64,000 nucleotides of DNA from Terrimonas rubra (lineage in GTDB: Bacteria > Bacteroidota > Bacteroidia > Chitinophagales > Chitinophagaceae), in assembly GCF_042686025.1 (NCBI RefSeq), contig NZ_JBHUOZ010000002.1:186001-250000 (forward strand), written 5' to 3'. A program made the translations under genes and the position numbers. Position 1 is the stretch's first letter. Each line of letters begins with the position of its first letter. Under the pieces are notes generated by a model that was given only the letters and a program-made list of their open reading frames with translations, was not told the origin of the DNA and did no database searches. Positions 33,995 through 43,131 of this stretch are shown in pieces.

Positions 33995-34687
33995 TTAATT
34001 CAATACCACCACATTAGCGATCAGTTGAGCTCCTACACCGGCTAAAAACCCGGTATATACTTCAAAAGTATTGTGGCTGCCACTTATCAGACGGGCTGTA
34101 CATACAAGGCCGGCGATAATAAAGGCAACAGACAGGTAAACCGCAAAATGCAGTGACTGCTGCAGGGCAATTGTAACCAGGAAGGTGACCATGGTGCCTA
34201 CACCAATGGCGTGTAAACTGATCTTAAATTTTATATTGGCCAGCATGGCAATAATGGAAGCGGCAAATATACCCAGGGCCAGTGCCACCAGTTCTTTGGG
34301 ATAATCAGGCAGGTTACGCCATACATGCCAGATCCAGAAATACCAGGTCATGTTGGCGATAAGTGGTATGATACGGTCTTTTTGGGTAGGCAGCTGGATA
34401 CTGTCAATAAATTTCAGTGCTTTTAATAACAAGGTAGTAATGATGGGAAAGAAGCTGAACATCATAAAGGCCTGCGCCACTACCAGTATTTTATTTTTGG
34501 GTGAAAAGCCAACAAACATATTAGGATGTTCGTACACTAAAAACAACACCACATATACAGGTACAAAACAAGGATGGAAAAGGTAAGAGATAAGCTTAGC
34601 CAAAAACTTAAGCACCGGGTGGGTGGTTTCCGGTTCTCCGTTTGCTGAAGCGATACTGCCATTATCCGTTATGGGTAGGGTTTGCAT
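33995..34687 (-). CDS. PAP2-like integral membrane protein
   Basis: This 230-residue protein has about six membrane helices. The C-terminal part ARLISGSHNTFEVYTGFLAGV resembles the third PAP2 phosphatase motif, where Ser-Arg and a downstream His are catalytic. The first motif (KxxxxxxRP) is replaced by LPTQKDRIIPLIA, so the enzyme activity is uncertain. Bacteroidota commonly carry this short membrane form. It is alone on the minus strand, divergent from paaA. Confidence 0.7.
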   Translation of the reverse strand: MQTLPITDNGSIASANGEPETTHPVLKFLAKLISYLFHPCFVPVYVVLFLVYEHPNMFVGFSPKNKILVVAQAFMMFSFFPIITTLLLKALKFIDSIQLPTQKDRIIPLIANMTWYFWIWHVWRNLPDYPKELVALALGIFAASIIAMLANIKFKISLHAIGVGTMVTFLVTIALQQSLHFAVYLSVAFIIAGLVCTARLISGSHNTFEVYTGFLAGVGAQLIANVVVLN

Positions 34688-34800
34688 AAAATTTCCTATA
34701 AATGGATCAGCTGCAAAGGTAACCCTTTGTTTTTATGTAATTTATCCCTTACCGGTTTTTGATTTTTTAATCTTTCCTTTTGAATTTTAATCCCTCCGCA

Positions 34801-34831
34801 TTGCTTACACTCGTTAGTTTTTGTACCTTTA
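34801..34831 (+). promoter_or_regulatory. Candidate promoter of the paa operon
   Basis: TTG (34801-34803), 20 bases, TACCTTTA (34824-34831): one mismatch to TANNTTTG, about 23 bases before the likely GTG start of paaA. Confidence 0.4.
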
Positions 34832-34853
34832 CAGGTAATAATATAGTTTGCCC

Positions 34854-35795
34854 GTGGAAAATGTTGAACAAAAATTTCAGTCCGCTATTGATGCGGAAAT
34901 AAAAATAGAACCCCGTAACTGGATGCCGGATGCGTACAGGAAAACGCTTATCCGGCAGATAAGCCAGCATGCGCATAGTGAGATCGTGGGCATGTTACCT
35001 GAAGGCGCCTGGATCACCCGGGCTCCCTCCTTAAAACGTAAAGCCATTTTACTGGCCAAAGTGCAGGACGAGGCCGGTCACGGATTATACCTGTATTCTG
35101 CCGCCGAAACCCTGGGCGAAAGCCGTGAGCAGATGATCAATGACCTGCACAGCGGTAAAGCCAAATACTCCTCCATATTTAATTACCCCACCATTAGCTG
35201 GGCCGATATGGGCGCTATTGGCTGGCTGGTAGATGGCGCTGCTATTTTAAACCAGGTAATGTTATGCCGTACTTCTTATGGTCCTTATGCCAGGGCGATG
35301 GTACGTATATGCAAGGAAGAAAGTTTTCACCAGCGCCAGGGCTTTGATATTTTATTAACGCTGGCCAATGGTACCCCCGAACAAAAAGCCATGTGCCAGG
35401 ATGCCATTAACCGCTGGTGGTGGCCATCGCTGATGATGTTTGGTCCAAAGGACAGCGAAAGCACCAACAGCGATCAAAGCATGAAATGGAAAATAAAACG
35501 CAAGAGCAATGATGAGCTAAGACAGAACTTTGTGGACATGTGTGTACAGCAGGTAAAAGTGTTAGGTATGACCTTGCCCGACCCGGACCTTAAATGGAAC
35601 GAGGGCAAACAACAACACGACTGGGGCGAGATAGACTGGGACGAATTTTGGGCAGTGGTAAAAGGCAACGGCCCCTGTAATAAAGAAAGACTGGACGCAC
35701 GCCGTAATGCCTGGAATAAGGGGGCATGGGTACGTGAAGCAGCCGCTGCACATGCGGCCAAACAAGCAGCCAAACAAAAACAACAAGCGGCCTAA
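34854..35795 (+). CDS. paaA: Phenylacetyl-CoA 1,2-epoxidase subunit PaaA
   Basis: The protein has 313 residues from the GTG at 34854; a TTG six bases upstream is possible, and no ATG is available nearby. PaaA is the catalytic di-iron oxygenase subunit that epoxidises the phenylacetyl-CoA ring. Visible are KIEPRNWMPDAYRKTLIRQI, SEIVGMLPEGAWITRAPSLK, the di-iron segment KVQDEAGHGLYLYSAAE with ExxH, and the second segment CKEESFHQRQGFDILL with ExxH, plus WWWPSLMMFGPKDSES. The C-terminus is Ala/Lys/Gln-rich. It leads the run paaA-paaB-paaC-paaD, with paaB starting 10 bases after its stop. Confidence 0.96.
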   Translation: MENVEQKFQSAIDAEIKIEPRNWMPDAYRKTLIRQISQHAHSEIVGMLPEGAWITRAPSLKRKAILLAKVQDEAGHGLYLYSAAETLGESREQMINDLHSGKAKYSSIFNYPTISWADMGAIGWLVDGAAILNQVMLCRTSYGPYARAMVRICKEESFHQRQGFDILLTLANGTPEQKAMCQDAINRWWWPSLMMFGPKDSESTNSDQSMKWKIKRKSNDELRQNFVDMCVQQVKVLGMTLPDPDLKWNEGKQQHDWGEIDWDEFWAVVKGNGPCNKERLDARRNAWNKGAWVREAAAAHAAKQAAKQKQQAA

Positions 35796-35805
35796 TACAT
35801 AACTT

Positions 35806-36174
35806 ATGATGTTTACTTTTTTAAAAAAATATTATTACGGTGATATACCGGAAGATAAAGCGGGAGGTGTTATAGATGCTTCGCAGGCTACCAATAACGA
35901 CTGGCCTTTGTGGGAGGTTTTTATACGCAGCAAACAAGGATTAGATCATAAACATGTAGGCAGCCTGCATGCAGCCGATGCACAAATGGCCATTGAAAAT
36001 GCAAGGGACGTATATACCCGCCGTGCCGAAGGTGTAAGCATCTGGGTAGTGCCCAGTAACCAGGTACATGCCAGCGAAGCGGATGAGGCAGAGAGTTTGT
36101 ACGAACCGGCCATAGACAAAATATACCGGCATCCCACTTTTTATCACCTGCCGGATGAAGTAGGACATATGTAA
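35806..36174 (+). CDS. paaB: Phenylacetyl-CoA epoxidase subunit PaaB
   Basis: This 122-residue protein carries the PaaB core WPLWEVFIRSKQGLDHKHVG (53-ish onwards, after a short extension), then LHAADAQMAIENARDVYTRR, GVSIWVVPSNQV and FYHLPDEVGHM at the end. PaaB is the small structural subunit of the epoxidase complex. The N-terminal extension TFLKKYYYGDIPEDKAGGV is not usual in proteobacterial PaaB. The ATG 3 bases earlier is an equal alternative. A 177-base gap with repeats follows before paaC. Confidence 0.93.
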   Translation: MMFTFLKKYYYGDIPEDKAGGVIDASQATNNDWPLWEVFIRSKQGLDHKHVGSLHAADAQMAIENARDVYTRRAEGVSIWVVPSNQVHASEADEAESLYEPAIDKIYRHPTFYHLPDEVGHM

Positions 36175-36351
36175 TGATTTAAGATTGCTGATTTAAGGAT
36201 GTATGATTATGTAGCCATCTGCAGTACTACTGGCATCGTCCCTTGCGTCGCACACTTCTACACCATCAACCTTATTCAGCATAAGGAAAGCGAAAGAACT
36301 GAACATTGAACTTTTGAACAATTGAACCTTTGAACTTTTTAACCGCAAACA
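36175..36351. repeat. Repeat-bearing gap inside the paa operon
   Basis: This gap separates paaB and paaC. It holds TTAAGATTGCTGATTTAAGG-like units at the left, a CATCGTCCCTTGCGTCGCAC segment near 36235, and TTGAAC units at 36303-36340 (TGAACATTGAAC, TTTTGAACAATTGAACC). These are similar to the block upstream of fabH. No ORF, promoter or terminator is clear, so read-through into paaC is likely. Confidence 0.6.
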
Positions 36352-37086
36352 ATGACCCATCGTATAAAACATATATTACACCTGGCTGATAATGCCCTTA
36401 TCCTGGGTCATCGTAACAGCGAATGGTGTGGCCATGGCCCCGTACTGGAGCAGGACATTGCATTGACCAATATATCCCTTGACCTGATCGGGCAGGCACG
36501 CAGCTTTTACCAGCATGCGGCAATATTATTAGGAGAAGACTATAACGAAGATAAACTGGCTTATTTCCGTGATCCCCATGAGTTTTTAAACTGCCTGATG
36601 GTAGAGCAGCCGAACGAGGAGGACTGGGGACTGACCATTTTACGCCAGTTTTTTGTAAGCAACTATCAATACCATCTTTACCAGCAGTTACAGCACCATC
36701 CCGATGAGCAGGTAGCGGCTATTAGTGCCAAGGCGTTAAAAGAAGTAACCTATCATTTACGCTGGAGCAGCGAGTGGGTTATCCGCCTGGGTGATGGTAC
36801 CGAAGAAAGTAATGGCCGCATGCATAATGCATTGCAACAATTATGGCCATATACGACCGAAATTCTTACGCCTGCTGATTATGAGACCGGCTTTATCGAC
36901 TTTTCTTTATTGCAGGAACAATGGCGCCAAAAAACAACAGCCGTTTTAGCGGAAGCCACTTTAGCTATACCGGCCAATGAAACGCAGCAAACCGGCGGCA
37001 AATCCGGAAATCATACTGTTCATCTTAACGATATTTTAGCCGTAATGCAAACCCTACCACGTACCCATCCCGACGCAATATGGTAA
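36352..37086 (+). CDS. paaC: Phenylacetyl-CoA epoxidase subunit PaaC
   Basis: This 244-residue protein has the structural-subunit hallmarks: LADNALILGHRNSEWCGHGPVLEQDIALTN (11-40), LDLIGQARSFYQHAA, DKLAYFRDPHEFLN, VEQPNEEDWGLTILRQF and KEVTYHLRWSSEWVIRLGDGTEES. PaaC pairs with PaaA as the non-catalytic scaffold of the di-iron oxygenase. Its last codons overlap the paaD start (ATATGGTAA), so translation is coupled. Confidence 0.95.
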   Translation: MTHRIKHILHLADNALILGHRNSEWCGHGPVLEQDIALTNISLDLIGQARSFYQHAAILLGEDYNEDKLAYFRDPHEFLNCLMVEQPNEEDWGLTILRQFFVSNYQYHLYQQLQHHPDEQVAAISAKALKEVTYHLRWSSEWVIRLGDGTEESNGRMHNALQQLWPYTTEILTPADYETGFIDFSLLQEQWRQKTTAVLAEATLAIPANETQQTGGKSGNHTVHLNDILAVMQTLPRTHPDAIW

Positions 37087-37583
37087 ACAGTATGGTCATA
37101 TCAACCCAACAGGTATGGGAGGCATTAGCACATGTGACCGACCCCGAAATACCGGTGCTCAGTATCATTGACCTGGGCATAGTACGGAATGTAACGGTGA
37201 ACGGCAAGGAAGCCGTGGTTACCATTACGCCTACTTATACCGGCTGTCCGGCCATGGATGTCATTGGCGCAACCATTAAAATGGAACTGCTGGCGCTGGG
37301 TTTTGATACAGTAACGGTAAACCAGGTATTATCACCCGCCTGGACCACCGATTGGATGAGTGAAGAGGGTAAAGCCAAACTAAAAGCCTACGGCATTGCA
37401 CCGCCCAACCACAAACAACAGGTTTGCAGCTTAGAATTATTTACACCGCACGAAGCCGTGCAATGCCCGCATTGTAATGCCTACCATACCCACCGCATCA
37501 GCGAGTTTGGCAGCACTGCCTGTAAGGCGTTATACCAGTGTGATGAGTGTAAGGAAGTGTTTGATTATTTTAAATGTTACTAG
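37080..37583 (+). CDS. paaD: Phenylacetyl-CoA epoxidase maturation protein PaaD (PaaJ)
   Basis: This 167-residue protein has an N-terminal MIP18/DUF59 domain (VWEALAHVTDPEIPVLSIID, VVTITPTYTGCPAMDVIG, VLSPAWTTDWMSEEGK) and a C-terminal zinc-ribbon-like tail with VQCPHCNAYHTHRISEF and ALYQCDECKEVFDYFKC. PaaD is thought to help assemble iron centres of the epoxidase system. The start overlaps paaC by 7 bases; an in-frame ATG at 37092 is an alternative. No paaE follows; a terminator closes the operon. Confidence 0.94.
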   Translation: MVNSMVISTQQVWEALAHVTDPEIPVLSIIDLGIVRNVTVNGKEAVVTITPTYTGCPAMDVIGATIKMELLALGFDTVTVNQVLSPAWTTDWMSEEGKAKLKAYGIAPPNHKQQVCSLELFTPHEAVQCPHCNAYHTHRISEFGSTACKALYQCDECKEVFDYFKCY

Positions 37584-37590
37584 AGCTTTA

Positions 37591-37631
37591 TTAAATACTA
37601 AGCCCCATCAAAGATGGGGCTTAGTATTTAA
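37591..37631. terminator. Bidirectional terminator between paaD and the convergent lipoprotein gene
   Basis: A 19-bp perfect stem (TTAAATACTAAGCCCCATC with its complement at 37613-37631) closes an AAA loop. The outer A/T-rich part supplies a T run in both directions. Confidence 0.8.
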
Positions 37632-37651
37632 TATTTAAAAACCTTGAATGC

Positions 37652-38455
37652 CTAATGCTTCTTTTTTAAAGTTAAAAGGCCATTCCCAAAATTGGAACTT
37701 CCAGCCGTAAAATTTAAAACTACGCTAATCTTCTCATCGCATGGAACTACAACACTGTTAGCATCGGCCACACTTTTTGCGGAATACACTGTCCCTGTCG
37801 CAGAATAAGACCCAAAGGCTGTTAATGGAACTGAGGTTGCAAAAGTATTGGGGTTAACATCAATTAATAAAGGCTGGTGATTAAAGGGTGTAGGATAGTC
37901 AAACCTGATTTTACCGCCCACAACGCTTAGTGTTACTATATCACCTGGAAAATAGTCTTCCCAATCATCTCTCAAAACTTCAAAATTTCCGCTAAACACA
38001 TTAATATTAAAAGGACAATACTGTTGTAATACTACCTTAGCCACAGTTCCTCCTACAAAAAATGGTGCATCTCCAGATGTTAATGTAAACACAAGGGTAT
38101 CTTTACGACCACCATTGTAACCATTAAAAAGACCTTTTACAGAAATTGAGTCTATTGTCTGACCTGCTGGTATAGTAATAGTTTTAGAAGGTAACGTATA
38201 CTGGGTCCCTTCCACTGCGCCAGTTGGAGAAGAAACTGTAAAAGTAAATGTCTTATTAACTGATGAGGGCTGTGTCAGTCCTACCGCAATTTTAAATACC
38301 GATGCCGCATCATCTCTAACCGGATATGACAACGTTGCAGTGTTAAGAAACTTTGCTAATTCGGGCGGCCTCGTAAAATCTTTCTTTTTACAGGAGTTTC
38401 CTACAAAAATAACACTTATTAAAAGTATTGATAATAGATATATATATTTTCTCAT
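37652..38455 (-). CDS. SusD-associated surface lipoprotein with Calx-beta/DUF4843-like domain
   Basis: This 267-residue protein has a lipoprotein signal, with C22 in VIFVGNSCKKKDF. A beta-rich region follows: DDAASVFKIAVGLTQPSSVNK, TYTLPSKTITIPAGQTIDSI and DTLVFTLTSGD look like a Calx-beta or DUF4843-like fold. The C-terminal half has no clear family. It is the last gene of the operon SusC-SusD-lipoprotein, only 11 bases after SusD. It is likely an accessory substrate-binding surface protein. The operon is markedly AT-richer than its surroundings. Confidence 0.75.
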   Translation of the reverse strand: MRKYIYLLSILLISVIFVGNSCKKKDFTRPPELAKFLNTATLSYPVRDDAASVFKIAVGLTQPSSVNKTFTFTVSSPTGAVEGTQYTLPSKTITIPAGQTIDSISVKGLFNGYNGGRKDTLVFTLTSGDAPFFVGGTVAKVVLQQYCPFNINVFSGNFEVLRDDWEDYFPGDIVTLSVVGGKIRFDYPTPFNHQPLLIDVNPNTFATSVPLTAFGSYSATGTVYSAKSVADANSVVVPCDEKISVVLNFTAGSSNFGNGLLTLKKKH

Positions 38456-38466
38456 AATTATAGAAT

Positions 38467-39864
38467 TTATCTATAGGTTGGGTTTTGAATCATGTTTTCG
38501 TTTGCCTGCATTTCCGAATTTGGGATTGGGAAATAATACTCTTTTGCTGTTGGCAATAAAGTAACAGCTCCCAATGCATTTTCTGCGTCCTGGGGAATCC
38601 GGGTCACCGGTAATTTATGCCTGTGGAGGTCATGTATACGCTGTCCTTCAAAAGATAGCTCTTTATATCTTTCCAGTAAAATCGCATCAATTAAAGTTTC
38701 TTTTGTTGTAAACGTTGCATCAACATAACCATTAATCCTGGCTCTTCTAAGGAAATTTAAATCAGCTGTGCCCAGGTTTAACTGGCCAGTTTTCTCAGCA
38801 TAAGCCTCAGCACGGATCAGGTACATTTCCGCGGTCCTGAAGTTTTTAATATCAGCCCGGTTAGGTTCTGCCGCATCGCCGCCAACATACTTTCCAATGG
38901 AAAACCTGTTAGCTCCTGAACGAACTAAAACAGTGCTTGCATATCTTATATCATTAGTCGCATCAAAAAGCGCTAACATTTCATATGCAACCGCATACAT
39001 GATCTTTGCCTGTGAACGATCATAAAAGTTATCTCCAAACCTGGTTTGCCCTGTTACTCTTTTCGTTTTAAAGATAACTTCACTTTCCGAAGCATCTGTC
39101 CAGATTAACGGATAGGCTGTTCTAGTTGCTAAAGGAACAGCATTAATAGCAGCTGTAGCTGCCGATATTGCACCATCCCAATCTTTCGCATATAAAGCGG
39201 TTCGTGCCCTTATTGCATAAACGGCAGACAATGTTACTCGGTTATTATTAGTAAAGCTGGCAGGAATTAATGCTTCGGCATTGGTTAAATCGGTTCTGAT
39301 ATTTGCAAATACATTCTGCACTGTTTCTCTGGCAGGTTTGCTAATAACAGCTGTCTTCATATATGGTACAGCCAATGATCCGGGGTCAAAGTTCTCAGCA
39401 AAATTAATCAGCAGTTGCAAATGACAATAAGCCCTTATAGCTGTAGCCTCGCCTATTAATTGTTTTCTTAAAGCTTCCTGAACAGGATTGATGCCTGTAA
39501 GTTTTTCGGCACCTGCAATAACCCTGTTTGCCCTGTCAATGGTAAAATAATATGCTGCCCATGCGGCAGTAACATCACCACTTGTGGCATCCACTTGCCA
39601 CCTGTAAGTATTTACACCGCGGCCGGTATTATTTTCAATATGCAAATTTGCCTCGTCTGAGTATAGAACAGACGCATAAATTTCATTATCAAAAGCTCCG
39701 TTTAACTGTGCATATACACCTATCAAAGCCTTTTCCACATCAGGCACACTTTTAAAAACGGCACTTTCCGGAACCTGATCCGGTGGAACGAGATCCAGTT
39801 GCTTTTTACATGCAAATAAAACCGGGGTAAATAAAAAGAGAAATATATATTTTCTTAAGCTCAT
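38467..39864 (-). CDS. SusD/RagB-family nutrient-binding lipoprotein
   Basis: The protein has 465 residues. The lipobox cysteine is C19 in PVLFACKKQLDLVPPDQ. The TPR-like SusD scaffold is visible in DVEKALIGVYAQLNGAF, AWAAYYFTIDRANRVIAG, LIGEATAIRAYCHLQLLINF and the C-terminal RAEAYAEKTG, ERYKELSFEGQRIHDLHRHK. SusD lids the SusC channel and captures oligomers. It follows its SusC by 18 bases. The substrate cannot be told from sequence, and no glycosidase or sensor is adjacent. Confidence 0.93.
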   Translation of the reverse strand: MSLRKYIFLFLFTPVLFACKKQLDLVPPDQVPESAVFKSVPDVEKALIGVYAQLNGAFDNEIYASVLYSDEANLHIENNTGRGVNTYRWQVDATSGDVTAAWAAYYFTIDRANRVIAGAEKLTGINPVQEALRKQLIGEATAIRAYCHLQLLINFAENFDPGSLAVPYMKTAVISKPARETVQNVFANIRTDLTNAEALIPASFTNNNRVTLSAVYAIRARTALYAKDWDGAISAATAAINAVPLATRTAYPLIWTDASESEVIFKTKRVTGQTRFGDNFYDRSQAKIMYAVAYEMLALFDATNDIRYASTVLVRSGANRFSIGKYVGGDAAEPNRADIKNFRTAEMYLIRAEAYAEKTGQLNLGTADLNFLRRARINGYVDATFTTKETLIDAILLERYKELSFEGQRIHDLHRHKLPVTRIPQDAENALGAVTLLPTAKEYYFPIPNSEMQANENMIQNPTYR

Positions 39865-39882
39865 AGCTTTTTATTTTAAATG

Positions 39883-42800
39883 TTAAAAGTTAAGGCTGAT
39901 CCCGGCAGTGATCGTTCTTGCTGCAGGATATTCAAATTGCGCAATATTATTATTATCCTCAGGATCAAAACTGGTCCACCTGGTCCAGGTAAGCAGATTT
40001 TGTCCTTGCAGGTAAACCCTGATATTGGTTATTCCTTTCACACGCTCCAGTAAAGATTGTGGGATAGTATAACTCAAGTTCACATTTCTTAACCGTAAAT
40101 AAGAAGCATCCTGTATGTCTTTAGAAGAGAACTGGCGTGCTGTACCAAATTTTTGTATATCAGTTACATCACCTGGTTTTCTCCAGCGTCTTAGCATGGC
40201 TGTTCCCTGGTTACTGGTAGCAAAGTTTGGAACCTGGTTGAAGTAATCTTCATTATTAAACCTTTTATTACCCCCTGCATAAGAGAAGAAAATATCTAAA
40301 CCGATGCCTTTATATGTTAAGGTAGAGTTGATACCGCCATTATATTTAGGCAACCAACTGCCGTAACCAACATTACTTTGGGCTGTTCTGTCATAGTTTG
40401 TAGTAACTGTGCCATCCAGGTTATAATACAATGGATTTCCTGTTGCCGCATCAACACCTGCCCATTTAGGTAAATAGTGTGTTCCCATTGGTAAACCAAC
40501 ACGGATAATAGAAGTACCCAAAATAAATTCGTTCACCTGTCCCAAGTCGGTAATTTCATTCTTATTAAACGAAATATTTCCGCCTACTGTCCAGGTTAAA
40601 TCTCTTTTACGAACAACATCTCCGGCTAAAACAAATTCCCATCCTGTATTTTTTAAGGTACCCGCATTAATGCTTAAAGATCCAATACCCGCAGTTGCAG
40701 ATAACCTTTGGTCAATAAATAGGTTCTCCGTTAATTTATTATAAAAATCTACTGAACCCCTGATCCTGTTTTTGAAAAAACCATAATCAACTCCGATATT
40801 AAGTGTCTTGGCATATTCCCAATCATATGATTCGTTGTTAATATTGGTTAGTCCAAAGCCAGTTGTTCCGGCATATCTCGTAGCACCATATAAGGCCATA
40901 TAACCAAAGCCAGTAATCGGGCTTGCTGTTAAGCCATAACTTGCTCTAACTGATAAATCAGAAATCCAGTTGATATTTTTAATAAAATCTTCTCTGCCTG
41001 CATTCCAACCGGCACCTACAGAGTAAAATGATTTCCATCTGTTTGCAAGAGGCATACTTGATGTTCCGTCATACCTGTAGCTTGCGTTTAATATATATTT
41101 ATCATCCAATATATATTTACCCACAACTACGAGTGATTGTAAAGCATGTATAGAACCGCTGCCGCCTACAGTTGGAATAAATCGACCCTGGCCATTCACA
41201 ACCGATCCCGGAGTAATGCCTGCAGGAGAGTTTTGCAATAATGGTTCAATACCAAAGCCGGTATAATTGAAGTTTCTGGTTGTTGATTTTGTAGTTTCAA
41301 ATATTGCATTCAGATCAATAGAATGTCTCTTGCTGATTAATTTATTATAGTTAAAACCAGCGTTTCCAAATAATCTGACAAACCGTCCCACAGACTCGCC
41401 AAACGATCCTTGTCCACCAGCCACCTGACCTCCGGTATAGGTTCCTGGCAGTATTTGTCTTCTGCCCATAACCTCACGATAGTCAATACCTGAAGTAGAA
41501 ACTATGGAAAGACCATCAAATAATTTGTAGCGCAGGTTAAGACCTACCACCCCTTTTATTTCATTGCTCTTGTTAGTAGTTGACATTAATCTCTCTAATG
41601 CAGTAGAACCTTCTCTCTGGTCATAAGTAACTACGTTTCCAAAAAAAGCTGAATTATTAGCCGCAACCAACACCCCGTTAATATAAGGCTGCTCATACGG
41701 CAATGCATAATAGATAGATGCAAACGGATTAGTTACAGCCGTAGTATTTTCGGACTCAATTATACTTGATTGAGAGTAGTTTAAGGTAGTGCTCAAAGAG
41801 GCAGTAAACTTATCCGTCTTAAAATCAAGATTCGTTCTAAAAGAATAACGTTCCAGGTTCGAACGAATAGCAATACCTTCTTGTTTATAATAGTCTAAAG
41901 AAGTATAAAATGATAGCTTTTCAGAACCACCCGTAGCAGTGAACTGGTGCTGCTGGAAAGAACCTTGTCTGAAAAAGATATCAGTCCAGTCGATATTCAT
42001 TCCGGCTAAACTATCTCTTATTGCATCGTAACGTTCTAATGTTGCTTCTGGCAATGAGGCGTTTGAGGGGTTAAACCTTGAAAAACGCCATCCAGGACCA
42101 ATATTAACACCGTTTTCTCTTCCAACTTCTTCCTCATATTGAATTCTTTGTTTAGAATCCATCATTTCAAACTTTGGCCTTGTTCTGTTGCTTACACCAT
42201 ATTGAGAATTGATTCCAAAAACAACTTTACTATTGGTTTTTCCTCGTTTGGTTGTAATTACAATTACACCATTTGCTCCTCTGGATCCATACATAGCCGT
42301 TGCAGACGCATCTCTCAATACATCTACCGTTTCAATATCGGAAGAACTTAGTGAGGCAAAAGCTGCTGCCTGAATAGGAATACCATCCATAATATAAAGT
42401 GGCGTACTGCTACCACTAATACTACCTACACCCCTTATAATAACATTTGCCGCTGTTCCTGGTTGGCCCGAACCAGCAGTAACATATAAACCGGGAGCAC
42501 GGCCCTGGAGTAATTGGTCAATACTGCCGTTAGGAACCTGGTTAATGGCCTTACTTTCAACTTTTGCCGAAGCCCCAACAAAGTCCCTGCGTCTTTCACG
42601 GGTATAACCTGTAATTACAACGTCTGTAAGTTCATCCGAAAGACTTTTTAAAGTGACATTAATAACAGATGAAGAACCAATAGCGATAGTAAGACTCTCA
42701 AAATCTACACTTGAAAAAACCAGTTCTTTTGCTGATGCCGGAACCGTAAGAGCATAGGTACCATCATCTTTAGTTGCAGAACCTGTTGTAGTTCCCTTAA

Positions 42801-42927
42801 CGGTTACCGATGCACTTGGGATGGGATCCCCCTTTTCGTCAGTCACCTTACCTGTAATCGTCCTCTGAGCCAACAAACTACCTGCAGTACACAGGAATAG
42901 CGTCAGCAACATTAGCGTTTTTCTCAT
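39883..42927 (-). CDS. SusC/RagA-family TonB-linked outer-membrane protein
   Basis: The protein has 1014 residues. A signal peptide (1-20, LCTAGSLLA before QRTITG) is followed by a CarboxypepD_reg-like domain (21-100). The plug has IDQLLQGRAPGLYVTAGSGQ and SADVLRDASATAMYGSRGANGVIVIT-like SusC signatures. The barrel runs to ITAGISLNF with the terminal Phe. It imports nutrient fragments with SusD using TonB energy. A G+C count of one line in this gene (41281-41340) gives 17 of 60, against 26 of 60 at 46081-46140 in the neighbouring SusC gene, so this operon may be a more recent arrival (inference). It starts a three-gene operon with its own promoter. Confidence 0.95.
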   Translation of the reverse strand: MRKTLMLLTLFLCTAGSLLAQRTITGKVTDEKGDPIPSASVTVKGTTTGSATKDDGTYALTVPASAKELVFSSVDFESLTIAIGSSSVINVTLKSLSDELTDVVITGYTRERRRDFVGASAKVESKAINQVPNGSIDQLLQGRAPGLYVTAGSGQPGTAANVIIRGVGSISGSSTPLYIMDGIPIQAAAFASLSSSDIETVDVLRDASATAMYGSRGANGVIVITTKRGKTNSKVVFGINSQYGVSNRTRPKFEMMDSKQRIQYEEEVGRENGVNIGPGWRFSRFNPSNASLPEATLERYDAIRDSLAGMNIDWTDIFFRQGSFQQHQFTATGGSEKLSFYTSLDYYKQEGIAIRSNLERYSFRTNLDFKTDKFTASLSTTLNYSQSSIIESENTTAVTNPFASIYYALPYEQPYINGVLVAANNSAFFGNVVTYDQREGSTALERLMSTTNKSNEIKGVVGLNLRYKLFDGLSIVSTSGIDYREVMGRRQILPGTYTGGQVAGGQGSFGESVGRFVRLFGNAGFNYNKLISKRHSIDLNAIFETTKSTTRNFNYTGFGIEPLLQNSPAGITPGSVVNGQGRFIPTVGGSGSIHALQSLVVVGKYILDDKYILNASYRYDGTSSMPLANRWKSFYSVGAGWNAGREDFIKNINWISDLSVRASYGLTASPITGFGYMALYGATRYAGTTGFGLTNINNESYDWEYAKTLNIGVDYGFFKNRIRGSVDFYNKLTENLFIDQRLSATAGIGSLSINAGTLKNTGWEFVLAGDVVRKRDLTWTVGGNISFNKNEITDLGQVNEFILGTSIIRVGLPMGTHYLPKWAGVDAATGNPLYYNLDGTVTTNYDRTAQSNVGYGSWLPKYNGGINSTLTYKGIGLDIFFSYAGGNKRFNNEDYFNQVPNFATSNQGTAMLRRWRKPGDVTDIQKFGTARQFSSKDIQDASYLRLRNVNLSYTIPQSLLERVKGITNIRVYLQGQNLLTWTRWTSFDPEDNNNIAQFEYPAARTITAGISLNF

Positions 42928-42968
42928 TTGCGAAGTTTTAGTTTTAAATTTTGGCCTGATAGCGTTTG

Positions 42969-43000
42969 CAAAATTAGTTCTTTACCCAAAAATTTAACAA
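42969..43000 (-). promoter_or_regulatory. Promoter of the first SusC/SusD operon
   Basis: On the minus strand TTG (43000-42998), 21 bases, TAATTTTG (42976-42969): a full -7 consensus. It lies 41 bases before the SusC start. Confidence 0.6.
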
Positions 43001-43070
43001 TATTTTGCAATTTTCTTAACAAAAAGACAGATGAGTGTTAAAAATTGCTGCGTGTTGAGTATAAAATATA

Positions 43071-43101
43071 TAAAAAAAGGCTGTATCATTAAGATACAGC
43101 C
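43071..43101 (-). terminator. Terminator between the two SusC/SusD operons
   Basis: Minus-strand stem GGCTGTATC/GATACAGCC (43101-43079) followed by seven T ends the upstream SusC/SusD operon, 31 bases after the SusD stop. The two Sus pairs are therefore separate transcription units. Confidence 0.8.
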
Positions 43102-43131
43102 CTTTGTATATACATGATTCTTTTAATCTAT

